Source: JAQVEM01 sp964603595 (lineage in GTDB: Bacteria; Actinomycetota; Humimicrobiia; Humimicrobiales; Humimicrobiaceae). Taken from it: a DNA stretch of 64,000 nt. Made by a program: the position numbers and the translations under genes. How positions within the stretch are numbered: the first letter of the stretch is position 1; the number at the start of each line of letters is the position of its first letter. The stretch lies in NCBI GenBank assembly GCA_964603595.1, contig CAZRVN010000001.1, positions 246,583 through 310,582 of the forward strand, in the 5' to 3' direction. Shown piece after piece: positions 26,274 to 35,149 of this stretch. Under the pieces are notes generated by a model. The model searched no databases. It was not told the origin of the DNA and was given only the letters and a program-made list of their open reading frames with translations.

Positions 26274-28127
26274 ATGAATAAAGAGAAGAAATATAAAATT
26301 CTTTTTGAGAATTCTCCTGTTGCATTGCTGGAGGAAGATTTCACGGAAGTTAAAAAAAATATTGCCAAGCTTCAAAATAGTGGCATTAAAAATTTTAATA
26401 AATATTTTGATAATAATAAAAACAGGATAAATTCTTTAATTAAGCTTGTAAAATTGATAAACGCAAATAAAGCTGCTTTAAATCTCTTCGAGGCAAAAAA
26501 CAAAACTGACTTTAAAAAAAACTTTAATAAAATCTTTTTAAAAGATTCATATAGAGCATTTGAAAAAGAAATTATTGCAATAGCAAAGAACAAAAAAAAG
26601 TTTGAAGCTGAACTGGTCAATCAAACTTTAAAAAGTAATAAATTATATTTATATAAAAAATGGGTCACCCTACCAGAACATGAAAATAACACATCCAGTG
26701 TGGTTGTTTCCGTAACAGACATTACTAACTTTAAAAAACCATGTATTAAAAATAATCTTAATGAAATCACATATAAATCTTTATTCCAGGATTCCATTGA
26801 TGGTATGTACATCAGTACTCTTGACGGGCAATATATTGATGCAAACCCATCAATTGTAAAAATTTTAGGTTACAGCAGTAAAAAAGATTTACTCTCAATA
26901 AATATACCAAAGCAGCTTTATGTTTCAGAAAAAGACAGGCCTCCCCCAAATAAAAGGTCCAGACCATTTGAAACACGTCTTAGAAAAAAAGACGGTTCAA
27001 TTATATGGGTGGAAATTAGTTCCAAAGTAATATATAAAAACGGAGCTCCTGCTTATTATGAAGGCATAGTAAGGGACATTACTGCACGGAAAAAAGCTGA
27101 AAATGAAATAAAATATCTATCTTTTCATGATAAACTGACCAGTTTATATAACCGTACCTATTTTGAAGAAGAAATAAAAAGACTTGATACCAGAAGACAG
27201 TTACCTATAAGCATAGTTATAGGTGATGTAAACGGGCTTAAAATGATAAATGATGTTTTTGGCCACGATAAAGGAGATGAGCTATTAGTTAAAATATCAA
27301 AAATATTAAAAACCTGCTTCAGAGATGATGATATAATTTCAAGATGGGGCGGAGATGAATTCATTACTATCCTCCCCTGCACAGCCATCGAAGACGCATT
27401 TCAAATCGTTGAGCGAATAAAAGAAAAATGCCAGAAACACAGCTCTAGGGATTTGCCCATAAGTATCTCTCTGGGAGTTGCATCCAAAAGTAACTATGAT
27501 ACAGATATTAACAAAGTAATAAAAGAATCAGAAGATAAAATGTATAAGGATAAGCTAACAGACAGACAGGATGCTGATAATTCAGTTATATACTCCCTTC
27601 TTAAAGCTCTTGATGAAAATAAATTTGAACCAGAGCAACACATAGCAAGATTAAGGAAAAATGCAATAAAATTAGGTAATGAATTAAATTTACCGGATGA
27701 TGTTATTAACGAACTGGACCTTCTTGCAACCATACACGACATAGGAAAAATCGCAATATCAGATATGATCATCTTTAAGCCAGGAAAGCTTAGCAATGAT
27801 GAATGGGAAGAAATGAAGAGACATTCTGAAATAGGATACCGTATTGCTCAATTATACTTAAAATTAAGTCCTATTGCTAAAGGAATACTCTACCACCATG
27901 AAAAATGGGATGGTGGAGGTTATCCGACAGGAATAAAAAGAAATAAAATACCGCTTATCTCCCGTATAATATCAATTGTAGATGCTTATGACGCTATGAC
28001 AAATGACAGGCCTTACAGGAAAGCATTAAATAAAAAGGATGCATTAGTTGAGCTTAGAAAAAATTCCGGAACTCAATTTGACCCCCATTTAGTTGATAAA
28101 TTCATAAATATCATTGAAAGAGAGTAA
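26274..28127 (+). CDS. PAS-PAS-GGDEF-HD-GYP signalling protein (c-di-GMP synthesis and degradation)
   Basis: 617 residues, no membrane helix, so cytoplasmic. The N-terminal region (about 5-155) looks like a divergent PAS domain, followed by a clear PAS/PAC (about 165-275, with FETRLRKKDGSIIWVEIS). The GGDEF domain (about 282-435) has the intact RWGGDEF (357-363) and an RxxD inhibitory site (Arg350-Asp353) exactly five residues before it, so a feedback-regulated diguanylate cyclase is expected. The HD-GYP phosphodiesterase domain (about 440-617) keeps HD (488-489), HHE (541-543) and GYP (549-551). One protein thus has both opposing activities. It stands alone on the plus strand between minus-strand core genes. 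Confidence 0.93.
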   Translation: MNKEKKYKILFENSPVALLEEDFTEVKKNIAKLQNSGIKNFNKYFDNNKNRINSLIKLVKLINANKAALNLFEAKNKTDFKKNFNKIFLKDSYRAFEKEIIAIAKNKKKFEAELVNQTLKSNKLYLYKKWVTLPEHENNTSSVVVSVTDITNFKKPCIKNNLNEITYKSLFQDSIDGMYISTLDGQYIDANPSIVKILGYSSKKDLLSINIPKQLYVSEKDRPPPNKRSRPFETRLRKKDGSIIWVEISSKVIYKNGAPAYYEGIVRDITARKKAENEIKYLSFHDKLTSLYNRTYFEEEIKRLDTRRQLPISIVIGDVNGLKMINDVFGHDKGDELLVKISKILKTCFRDDDIISRWGGDEFITILPCTAIEDAFQIVERIKEKCQKHSSRDLPISISLGVASKSNYDTDINKVIKESEDKMYKDKLTDRQDADNSVIYSLLKALDENKFEPEQHIARLRKNAIKLGNELNLPDDVINELDLLATIHDIGKIAISDMIIFKPGKLSNDEWEEMKRHSEIGYRIAQLYLKLSPIAKGILYHHEKWDGGGYPTGIKRNKIPLISRIISIVDAYDAMTNDRPYRKALNKKDALVELRKNSGTQFDPHLVDKFINIIERE

Positions 28128-28200
28128 TCCTGATAACATTAAATTCATATAATAAATAACAAAATCAATAACAATCCTAAACTTATTTATTCTAATTCTT

Positions 28201-29331
28201 CTATACTTCCTGTTTCCCCTCATACTCGCTTAAAAAATTTCTTCTAAAATCTTTAAAATTTTCTGATAATATACAATCTCTAGCACGGCCTACAAGATTA
28301 AAAATAAAATTAAGATTATGTATGGTAAGTAGCATGCTTGAGAGTATTTCCTTGCTCCTGAATAAATGCCTGATATACGACTTTGAGTAATTCCTGCAGG
28401 TGTAGCAATTACATTCGCCATCAATAGGAGTAAAATCATAGGCATATTTTTTATTTTTTATATTTATTCTCCCGCTATTTGTAAAAGCACTCCCGTTTCT
28501 TGATATCCTGGTAGGCATAACACAATCAAACATATCAATTCCTCTTCCTATAGCTTCTACTACACCCCTTGGGTCTCCCAATCCCATAAAATACCGCGGC
28601 TTTCTATTGTCTAAAAAATTTACTGTATAATTAAGTATATCAATAGTTTTATTTCTCTCCTCACCAACACTTAATCCCCCTATTGCTATGCCATCAAAAT
28701 CCTTCTCTGATATTGATTGAGCACATAATTTCCTTATACTCTTTATAAATCCGCCCTGTACTATACCAAATATTCTGGCATCTTTATTGATATTCAACCT
28801 TTTTTTTGTCAGGAGCGATAGTTCCGCCCACTTGAGGGTCCTTTTAGCTGCTTCAAGAGTATAATTATAATCTTCATTAAAAGGTATGCATTCATCAAGA
28901 ACCATAATAATGTCTGAACCAATACGGTATTGCATCTCTATTACTTCTTCAGGAGTAAAAAAATGGTCCGAGCCATCTATTATCGATTTAAACTCTACAC
29001 CATCATCAACAATTTTCCTTATTTTACTCAAACTGAATACCTGAAATCCTCCACTATCAGTCAATATATTATTTTTCCAGTTCATAAATTTATGAAGCCC
29101 TCCCGCCTTTTCAATAATATCAATTCCAGGTTGGAGATAAAGATGATACAGGTTACCGAGTATAATCCTGCAACCAAGTTCATAAAGCCTTTCATTTGTA
29201 ATTGCTTTTACTGTCGCTTTGGTCCCAACTGGCATAAAAACAGGGGTATTTATAATACCTCTCTTTGTTTTTATTTCTCCTGCTCTAGCAAGCGATTTCT
29301 TATCTTCCTTTAAAATTTTAAAAAAAGCCAT
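28201..29331 (-). CDS. tgt: tRNA-guanine(34) transglycosylase
   Basis: 376 residues. Exchanges guanine-34 for preQ1 in GUN-anticodon tRNAs, the first step on tRNA in queuosine synthesis. The motifs TPVFMPVGTKATVK, DSGGFQVFSL (catalytic Asp), GIVQGG, GGLSVGE, DCVMPTR and the zinc site CNCYTC followed by a distal His (SYIRHLF) are all present. queA lies about 3 kb away on the same strand, separated by inserted signalling genes; in many Gram-positives queA and tgt are adjacent. The preQ1-synthesis genes are not in the window, and no preQ1 riboswitch was seen upstream. Confidence 0.97.
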   Translation of the reverse strand: MAFFKILKEDKKSLARAGEIKTKRGIINTPVFMPVGTKATVKAITNERLYELGCRIILGNLYHLYLQPGIDIIEKAGGLHKFMNWKNNILTDSGGFQVFSLSKIRKIVDDGVEFKSIIDGSDHFFTPEEVIEMQYRIGSDIIMVLDECIPFNEDYNYTLEAAKRTLKWAELSLLTKKRLNINKDARIFGIVQGGFIKSIRKLCAQSISEKDFDGIAIGGLSVGEERNKTIDILNYTVNFLDNRKPRYFMGLGDPRGVVEAIGRGIDMFDCVMPTRISRNGSAFTNSGRINIKNKKYAYDFTPIDGECNCYTCRNYSKSYIRHLFRSKEILSSMLLTIHNLNFIFNLVGRARDCILSENFKDFRRNFLSEYEGKQEV

Positions 29332-29469
29332 ATCCTTATTTCCTTTATTTTATTTCTAGAATTATTATTTTCCTGTATTAAATTACTTTATCTTATCAGA
29401 GCAGTCAGACATTTCTTAAATATGCTTCTAAAAGTCTAAAGTTATTTAAAGTCTTAAAATTATTTTTAT

Positions 29470-29679
29470 TTATTTAATTTTTAATTTTGCTGTAATAAAT
29501 TTATCAAGTTTACCCTCTGTTTGTAATCTTTTTTCTGCTTCCTTTAAAATAGAAAGTAACATCTTAGTATAGGATATACCCTTTATTTTTGACATCTTCG
29601 CAAGATGCCCATCCCAGCACCATCCTGGATTTGGATTAACTTCCAATAATTTTGGTTCTCCTTTTTCATTATTTTTTGC
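29470..29679 (-). pseudogene. C-terminal remnant of an ATP-grasp ligase (D-Ala-D-Ala ligase-like)
   Basis: A 69-codon reading frame bounded by an in-frame TAA just upstream and with no start codon at its beginning. It encodes the C-terminal end of a D-alanine-D-alanine ligase-type ATP-grasp enzyme: GEPKLLEVNPNPGW carries the EVNPNP metal/ATP motif, followed by GHLAKMSKIKGISYTKMLL, the usual terminal helices. The rest of the enzyme is missing, so it is a deletion relic. The surrounding 572-base interval (29332-29903) is otherwise AT-rich; 29680-29903 has no recognisable ligase sequence, and 29332-29469 must contain the tgt leader. Confidence 0.75.
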
Positions 29680-29903
29680 TTAAATATTTATATATATCCT
29701 TTTTAAATAAAGATTACTTAATATTCCAGATTAAATTCCTAAACTTTCTTCACCCGGCTATTCATAATACTGTTATGATTACGGTGATTTTCCATTTCAA
29801 TTAAATTACACAATTTTTATGATGTATTAGACAATGGATTAAATAAAAGTTTAAAATCTTTTAATCTTTTTCTTAAGTAGTTACAAAATAATAAATTTAA
29901 TGT

Positions 29904-30428
29904 TCATTTTTTCTTCAATCCCCGGATAAATCCTCCCCGTATCTTATCAAGCATATAGCTTACCACAAAAGCACCCGGGTCCTGATCTCGTACCAATCTG
30001 TTTAGTTTTGTAAGAGTAGCACTGCTACATACCACATTAATAATTTCAACTTCACCCTGGCTGCCCATACCTTTATAGCAGGTAAAACCAAAATTCTCTT
30101 TTGAAAGCAACTTTTTAATTTCATTATTACATTCCCTTGAAATAATATTAGTACTCACCAGGTCACGGGACAATTTCTCGCATATTATTATGCCAACTAC
30201 TGTACCTACTGCAAAACCTGCACCGTATGCAATTATTCCGTAAATATTATTAATATCCTTTATTATTCTTACTATAATTGATATAAAGATAACAACTTCA
30301 ACAAAACCGATCAGAGATGCTATTGTTTTTTTCCTTCTTACTATCATATTTACTCTGATGGTACCCAGACTGACATCAATAATTCTGGCAATAAATATTA
30401 CAAAAACCCATATTATAGTATCAATCAA
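29904..30428 (-). CDS. UPF0316/DUF2179-type membrane protein
   Basis: 174 residues. Three hydrophobic helices in the N-terminal half (about 3-22, 37-58, 63-84) are followed by a soluble C-terminal domain (about 85-174) with the DUF2179-like GAFVVSYMLDKIRGGF end. This matches the UPF0316 family of small membrane proteins, whose function is unknown. The start is a TTG (30426-30428) with GGAGG six to seven bases upstream. It is monocistronic, divergent from a PAS/HD-GYP gene, with a relic of an ATP-grasp gene downstream. Confidence 0.85.
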   Translation of the reverse strand: MIDTIIWVFVIFIARIIDVSLGTIRVNMIVRRKKTIASLIGFVEVVIFISIIVRIIKDINNIYGIIAYGAGFAVGTVVGIIICEKLSRDLVSTNIISRECNNEIKKLLSKENFGFTCYKGMGSQGEVEIINVVCSSATLTKLNRLVRDQDPGAFVVSYMLDKIRGGFIRGLKKK

Positions 30429-30601
30429 AATTTACCTCCAAAACTATATTTCCTTTTTATTATTATATTTTATAAAAACCTTCTGAATGCTTTTATTATT
30501 ACATTAAAATTAAATCATACCGGCAACATTAAAGTAATTATATAGATTATATGAAAAATATTAAATATACATATCGTATATGAAAAAATAATAAAAAAAT
30601 A

Positions 30602-30628
30602 TTGACTACTTAAAAAACTTTTTATAAT
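30602..30628 (+). promoter_or_regulatory. Candidate housekeeping promoter of the leader region upstream of the second HD-GYP gene
   Basis: TTGACT (30602-30607), a 15-base spacer and TATAAT (30623-30628). Hexamers are near-consensus but the spacing is short. A transcript would begin near 30635, about 300 bases before the HD-GYP coding sequence. A second possible -10 (TATAAT, 30883-30888) sits inside the palindrome TAGTAT-A-ATACTA, 52 bases before that gene, so the early promoter might serve a separate short transcript. Confidence 0.45.
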
Positions 30629-30665
30629 GAAACTAAAAGAGCAGAACTAACTCACTGGCTAACTA

Positions 30666-30718
30666 TATTACCTTCTCCCATATTTTTCCTCCGGAATATA
30701 TGGTGGGCAGGAGTAATA
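30666..30718 (+). promoter_or_regulatory. Long hairpin masking a ribosome binding site
   Basis: TATTAC (30666-30671) pairs with GTAATA (30713-30718). Inside, TTCT faces the AGGA of the Shine-Dalgarno sequence, and CCCATAT can pair with ATATGGTGGG. The loop contains CCTCCGGA. The structure covers AGGAG (about 30709-30713) just upstream of an ATG at 30719, so it could switch translation of the short ORF that follows. It does not match a riboswitch class I know. Confidence 0.4.
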
Positions 30719-30766
30719 ATGATTTTTTATGCACTTATAGTTAATATGCCCTGTATACTTCTTTAA
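30719..30766 (+). CDS. Possible 15-codon leader peptide ORF
   Basis: ATG at 30719 with AGGAG at ideal spacing, 15 sense codons (MIFYALIVNMPCILL) and a TAA stop at 30764-30766. The predicted peptide is very hydrophobic. Its ribosome site lies in the hairpin at 30666-30718. It could be a leader peptide that controls the downstream PAS/HD-GYP gene, or a small membrane peptide. The only evidence is the ribosome site, promoter and hairpin; no homology is claimed. Confidence 0.3.
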   Translation: MIFYALIVNMPCILL

Positions 30767-30939
30767 AGATATAACCGTACAAGACTTAAAGTGCTGCTTT
30801 AGACCTTCTTTTTAAAAGGTGCTCTATTAATCCTAATTATTTATTAAAAATTCCCCAAATTTTAATGTTCTTTAGTTTATAGTATAATACTAATATATAT
30901 TAATCAAATCCTAAACTTTAGAATATAAAAAAATTAAAG

Positions 30940-32331
30940 ATGAAAAGCTCAAAAAAATATAATACGGATACTAAAGAACAGAAAATAGAATCCCTTAAAG
31001 AAAGCGAAAAAAGATACAGGATAATGTTTGAAACATCTCCGGTGGGTATTGTCATTTTAAATGATAGTGGCTCTATTATCAACATAAGCGATACTGTGCT
31101 TGACTTTACAGGTCTTAAAAAAGATGAACTCATTGGCAGGCATTTTACAAAATTAAAATTTTTTCATTGCAGAGATAAGTCAAAATATACCACTATGTTT
31201 AACAGACTCCTTCTCGTCAAAAAAATAGACCCTTTCATTGTAGAGTGGAAACATAGAGACGAAAGGCCTTTTATAGGAGAAGTCCGGGCATCATTAATTA
31301 AAAAAAATAAAAAATCCAGGGAAATACAGATAATAGTCACTGACTTAACCGAGCGAATAAAAATAGAAAAGAAGTTAGAAGACAGTGAGGAATTTAATAA
31401 AAACATTCTTAAAAATTCTACATTTTCTATTTATGTAATGGACAAGAATAAAAAAATGAAATATGTCAATCCTGCATTTGAAAAAATAACAGGATTTTCA
31501 TCTGACGAAATTATTGGAACTAAACCACCATATCCTTACTGGATAAAAGATATGAAAAATGTTTATTTTCCAAAAATGAAACAGGTTTTAAATAATAAGG
31601 TAAATAAAATTGAATTACCCTTTATAAATAAAAATGGAACAAAATTCTGGGCTGAGATCAATGAGCATTTTGTTAAAAGCAATGGAAAAACAGAATATAT
31701 AATTGGTAACTTTACTGATATCACCGATAGAAAAAATACGTACACCAGAATGGAGAAAGTAATAGATAAAAGCATAGATATTCTTTCCTCTTTAGTAGAG
31801 ACAAGAGACCCCTATACATCAGGCCACCAGGAAAGGGTAAGCCTTCTATCTGTGGAAATAGCAAAAGAGTTAAAACTAAGCGAAGAAAAAATAAAAATTA
31901 TAGAAATGGCATCCCGCCTGCATGACATAGGCAAAATAAACATACCACCTTCCATTCTTTCAAAACCAGGTAAATTATCTGATATAGAATTTAATATAGT
32001 AAAAACCCATGCTAGAGTTGGATATGACATTATAAAAAGAATTGATTTCCAGTACCCTGTAGCAGAAATAATTTTGCAGCACCATGAAAGAATAGACGGT
32101 TCCGGTTACCCCCGCGGACTTAAAGGAAAAGATATAATGATTGAAGCTAAAATTATCGGGGTTGCGGATGTAGTAGAAGCAATATCCTCTCATAGACCCT
32201 ACAGGCCATCACTTGGCCTCAAGGCATCTATTAATGAAATTACCAAAAATAAAGGAAAACTTTATGACCCTAAAGTTGTCGATACATGTTTGAAAATTAT
32301 TAAGAGCAAGAAATTTTCTTTTGATAATTAA
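30940..32331 (+). CDS. PAS-PAS-HD-GYP c-di-GMP phosphodiesterase-like protein
   Basis: 463 residues, cytoplasmic. Two PAS domains (about 20-140, beginning RYRIMFETSPVGIVIL, and about 150-265, with NFTDITDRK at the end) precede an HD-GYP domain (about 275-455) that keeps HD (328-329), HHE (381-383) and DGSGYP (386-391). No GGDEF domain is present, unlike the gene at 26274-28127. It should hydrolyse c-di-GMP, or cGAMP as shown for some HD-GYP proteins, in response to a PAS-sensed signal. It has a long leader (30629-30939) with a hairpin and a short ORF, and no strong Shine-Dalgarno sequence of its own. It converges with queA. Confidence 0.92.
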   Translation: MKSSKKYNTDTKEQKIESLKESEKRYRIMFETSPVGIVILNDSGSIINISDTVLDFTGLKKDELIGRHFTKLKFFHCRDKSKYTTMFNRLLLVKKIDPFIVEWKHRDERPFIGEVRASLIKKNKKSREIQIIVTDLTERIKIEKKLEDSEEFNKNILKNSTFSIYVMDKNKKMKYVNPAFEKITGFSSDEIIGTKPPYPYWIKDMKNVYFPKMKQVLNNKVNKIELPFINKNGTKFWAEINEHFVKSNGKTEYIIGNFTDITDRKNTYTRMEKVIDKSIDILSSLVETRDPYTSGHQERVSLLSVEIAKELKLSEEKIKIIEMASRLHDIGKINIPPSILSKPGKLSDIEFNIVKTHARVGYDIIKRIDFQYPVAEIILQHHERIDGSGYPRGLKGKDIMIEAKIIGVADVVEAISSHRPYRPSLGLKASINEITKNKGKLYDPKVVDTCLKIIKSKKFSFDN

Positions 32332-32416
32332 TTTAAAAACTTAAAGCGTAAAATACTTAAAAATATAAAATAACTTACATTTTCATAAATCCTTTTTACT
32401 ATCAATGGGAATATAA

Positions 32417-33439
32417 TTATTTTATAAGCATGCAATCTCCGAAGCTATAAAATCTGTAACCATTCTCTTTTGCTTCTTCATACGCTTTTAATATTCTCTG
32501 TCTTCCTGCAAAAGCAGATATCATAACAAGAAGCGTCGACCTCGGAAGATGAAAATTAGTAGTTATCCATTCAACAGCTCTGAATTTAAATCCTGGATAT
32601 ATGTATATATCAGTAGACCCCCTATCCCCTATAATCTTATTATATTTTAATACTAAAGTTTCAAGAACCCTTACCACAGTAGTGCCTACTGCTATAACTT
32701 TATTCCCACTCTCTTTTGCACGCCTTATTTTTTCTGCTTCACATTCATCAATACTGTAACATTCACTATGCATCTTATGCTCCTCTATCCTTTTTTCCGA
32801 TATTGGCCTGAATGTATCAATACCTATAGAAAGACTTAACCTGGCAAATACCACTCCTTTTCTTTTCAGTTCCTCCATTAATTCTTTTGAAAAATGAAGC
32901 CCCGCAGTGGGAGAAGCAGAAGAACCTTTCTTAACTGCATATACCGTCTGGTAACTATCCTCTTTAATCCCAGTATTTTTAATATAGGGAGGTAATGGTA
33001 CTTCTCCGTAACTATCAAATATTTCTTCTGCCGGTAAATCAAATTCTACTATGGCCTTGCCGTAATCAAATTTAGATTTAACTATAAAATGGTGATTCCC
33101 TATAAGAACCTTATCCGAGGGCTCAAGTCTTTTTGAGGGCTTTAATAAAACCGTGTACTGGTTATCCTGGTTATCCCTTAGCTTATTTAAGACAAAACAT
33201 TCAATATTTGCTCCTGTTTTTTCCTTTTTACCTTTTAACCTGCATCTTCTGACCCTGCTTTCATTTATAACCAGTACATCACCTTTTTTAAGATAAGATA
33301 AAAGATTATAAAATCTATCATGTTTTATACTGCCGTCTCTTCTATCAAGTACCAGAAGCCTGGATTCAGCTCTTCTCTCCAGAGGTCTTTGGGCTATGAA
33401 TTTTTTAGGAAGGTCATAATCAAATAACTCTATCTTCAT
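32417..33439 (-). CDS. queA: S-adenosylmethionine:tRNA ribosyltransferase-isomerase
   Basis: 340 residues. Transfers the ribosyl moiety of SAM to preQ1-modified tRNA to make epoxyqueuosine. Visible family blocks: FDYDLPKKFIAQRPLERR, DVLVINESRVRRCRLKGKK, VPLPPYI, YQTVYAVKKGSSASPTAGLHF and GTTVVRVLE. Its start overlaps the ruvB stop by four bases (ATGA). ruvA-ruvB-queA is the standard Gram-positive order; tgt usually follows, but here two signalling genes and others intervene. Confidence 0.96.
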   Translation of the reverse strand: MKIELFDYDLPKKFIAQRPLERRAESRLLVLDRRDGSIKHDRFYNLLSYLKKGDVLVINESRVRRCRLKGKKEKTGANIECFVLNKLRDNQDNQYTVLLKPSKRLEPSDKVLIGNHHFIVKSKFDYGKAIVEFDLPAEEIFDSYGEVPLPPYIKNTGIKEDSYQTVYAVKKGSSASPTAGLHFSKELMEELKRKGVVFARLSLSIGIDTFRPISEKRIEEHKMHSECYSIDECEAEKIRRAKESGNKVIAVGTTVVRVLETLVLKYNKIIGDRGSTDIYIYPGFKFRAVEWITTNFHLPRSTLLVMISAFAGRQRILKAYEEAKENGYRFYSFGDCMLIK

Positions 33440-34491
33440 TTTTCTTCCGTACTGTTAAAAAGCCCTGGATTGCTCTCCTTTGCTATTCCCATATAATTAA
33501 AAGCCCTGCTTGTAGCCACCCTTCCCTTTGAAGTCCTTTTAATAAAACCAAGCTGTAAAAGGTATGGTTCATAAACATCCTCTATAGTATCAGCTTCTTC
33601 CCCTATAGATGCTGCTATTGTGCCTACTCCTACCGGGCCTCCGCTAAACTTTACAACCAGAGTATCCATTATTTTTTTATCCACCACACCCAGACCCAGT
33701 TTATCTATATCAAGCCTTACCATAGCTTTTTCTGCTATATCCTCATCTATTACACTATCGCTGTACATAAGGGCATAATCTCTTATTCTTCTTAACAACC
33801 TGTTCGCAATTCTGGGGGTTCCCCTGCTTCTCCCTGCAATAATCTCGGCACCTTTATTGGTTATGTCTATTTTTAATATTCCTGCCGATCTCTTGATGAT
33901 TTTAATAATGCTATCCCTGTTGTAATAATCAAGTCTTATGTTCACGCCAAACCTGTCCCTCAAAGGAGGTGCTACCAGCCCTATCCTTGTAGTTGCGCCT
34001 ATGATAGTAAAGGGTTCAATATCAATCCTGATTGATTTTGCCGAAGGGCCTTTGCCTATTATTATATCCAGCTTGTAATCCTCCATTGCAGGATATAAAA
34101 TTTCCTCCACGTTTCTATTTAATCTGTGAATCTCGTCCACGAATAAAACGTCAAATTTTTCCAGGTTGGTTAATATAGCAGCAAGGTCACCTGCTCTTTC
34201 TATAGCCGGTCCTGATGTAATTCTGAATCCAACTTTCATTTCATTGGCAATTATTTCGGCAAGGCAGGTTTTCCCCAGTCCCGGAGGTCCTGAAAGAATA
34301 ACATGGTCAAGAGGTTCTTTCCTTTTTCTGGCGGATTTAATAAAAACCAAAAGATTCCCTATTATTTTCTCCTGGCCAATAAATTCCGATATACGGCGCG
34401 GTCGCAGGCTTTTATCAAGCTCGGTATCCACCTTCATGTGCCTGGGATTTATATCATTATTATCTTTATTTTCATTATTTTGTTCATTCAT
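33436..34491 (-). CDS. ruvB: Holliday junction branch-migration helicase RuvB
   Basis: 351 residues. AAA+ motor that drives branch migration with RuvA. Walker A GPPGLGKT (about 67-74), Walker B VLFVDEIHRL, sensor and arginine-finger regions (GATTRIGLVAPPLRDRF) and the C-terminal winged-helix domain (DTIEDVYEPYLLQLGFI) are present. The N-terminal linker is Asn-rich. It lies 21 bases after ruvA and is translationally coupled to queA. Confidence 0.97.
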   Translation of the reverse strand: MNEQNNENKDNNDINPRHMKVDTELDKSLRPRRISEFIGQEKIIGNLLVFIKSARKRKEPLDHVILSGPPGLGKTCLAEIIANEMKVGFRITSGPAIERAGDLAAILTNLEKFDVLFVDEIHRLNRNVEEILYPAMEDYKLDIIIGKGPSAKSIRIDIEPFTIIGATTRIGLVAPPLRDRFGVNIRLDYYNRDSIIKIIKRSAGILKIDITNKGAEIIAGRSRGTPRIANRLLRRIRDYALMYSDSVIDEDIAEKAMVRLDIDKLGLGVVDKKIMDTLVVKFSGGPVGVGTIAASIGEEADTIEDVYEPYLLQLGFIKRTSKGRVATSRAFNYMGIAKESNPGLFNSTEEK

Positions 34492-34512
34492 TTTAATTCC
34501 CGGTTTGCTATC

Positions 34513-35103
34513 CTAAATATTCTTAAGTGCCATTTTTAATATATTTTCTATCTTCTCACTCTCTACAACACCACTTTCTAATCTTGATATCGCCTTAATT
34601 ATCTCTCCTGTACTGTATCCAAGAGTCTTTAGTGCCTGTTTTACCTGATACAATTTTTCATTCTCTTCCATGCCAGCGCCTTTTATTCCTACCATTATAT
34701 CTTCTTCTATTTTATCTTTAAGTTCCAATATTATCCTCTCGGCAAGTTTAAGCCCAATACCCGGAATTCTCCTTAAAAGGTCAACTTCCCTGTTTGTAAT
34801 TGTATTTTTTATTTCCTTAGCACTGTAAATTGACAGGGCACTCAAAGCTATTTTAATAGATATCCCCGAAACACCCAGAAGCTTCAAGAAAAAATCCTTA
34901 TCTTCAACATCTAAAAACCCCACCAGTTTTAATTCCTCTTCCCTTACATAGGTGTAAATATCAAGCTCAACTTCTGAACCTATATCTGGTATTTTTTCAA
35001 AAGTTTTGCTTGATATTAATACTTCAAACCCTATTCCTCCAGTTTGTATTATAATACTCGAAGGGGATTTTTTTATAACCTTACCGAATATTTTTGCAAT
35101 CAT
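34513..35103 (-). CDS. ruvA: Holliday junction DNA-binding protein RuvA
   Basis: 196 residues. Tetrameric junction-recognition subunit. The N-terminal OB fold (MIAKIFGKV, then VREEELKLVGF), two helix-hairpin-helix units (KLLGVSGISIKIAL and LRRIPGIGLKLAERII) and the C-terminal domain III (YQVKQALKTLGYSTGEI) are all visible. It stands between ruvC and ruvB in the usual cluster. Confidence 0.96.
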   Translation of the reverse strand: MIAKIFGKVIKKSPSSIIIQTGGIGFEVLISSKTFEKIPDIGSEVELDIYTYVREEELKLVGFLDVEDKDFFLKLLGVSGISIKIALSALSIYSAKEIKNTITNREVDLLRRIPGIGLKLAERIILELKDKIEEDIMVGIKGAGMEENEKLYQVKQALKTLGYSTGEIIKAISRLESGVVESEKIENILKMALKNI

Positions 35104-35149
35104 AATTGATTATAGACCCTGGCTGATTAATAAATTTTAGTTTCTACTT

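Noticed and set aside
30630..30939. Known c-di-GMP riboswitch before the HD-GYP gene
   Set aside because: Conserved GEMM-I or c-di-GMP-II core sequences are not visible; it is reported only as an unclassified structured leader.
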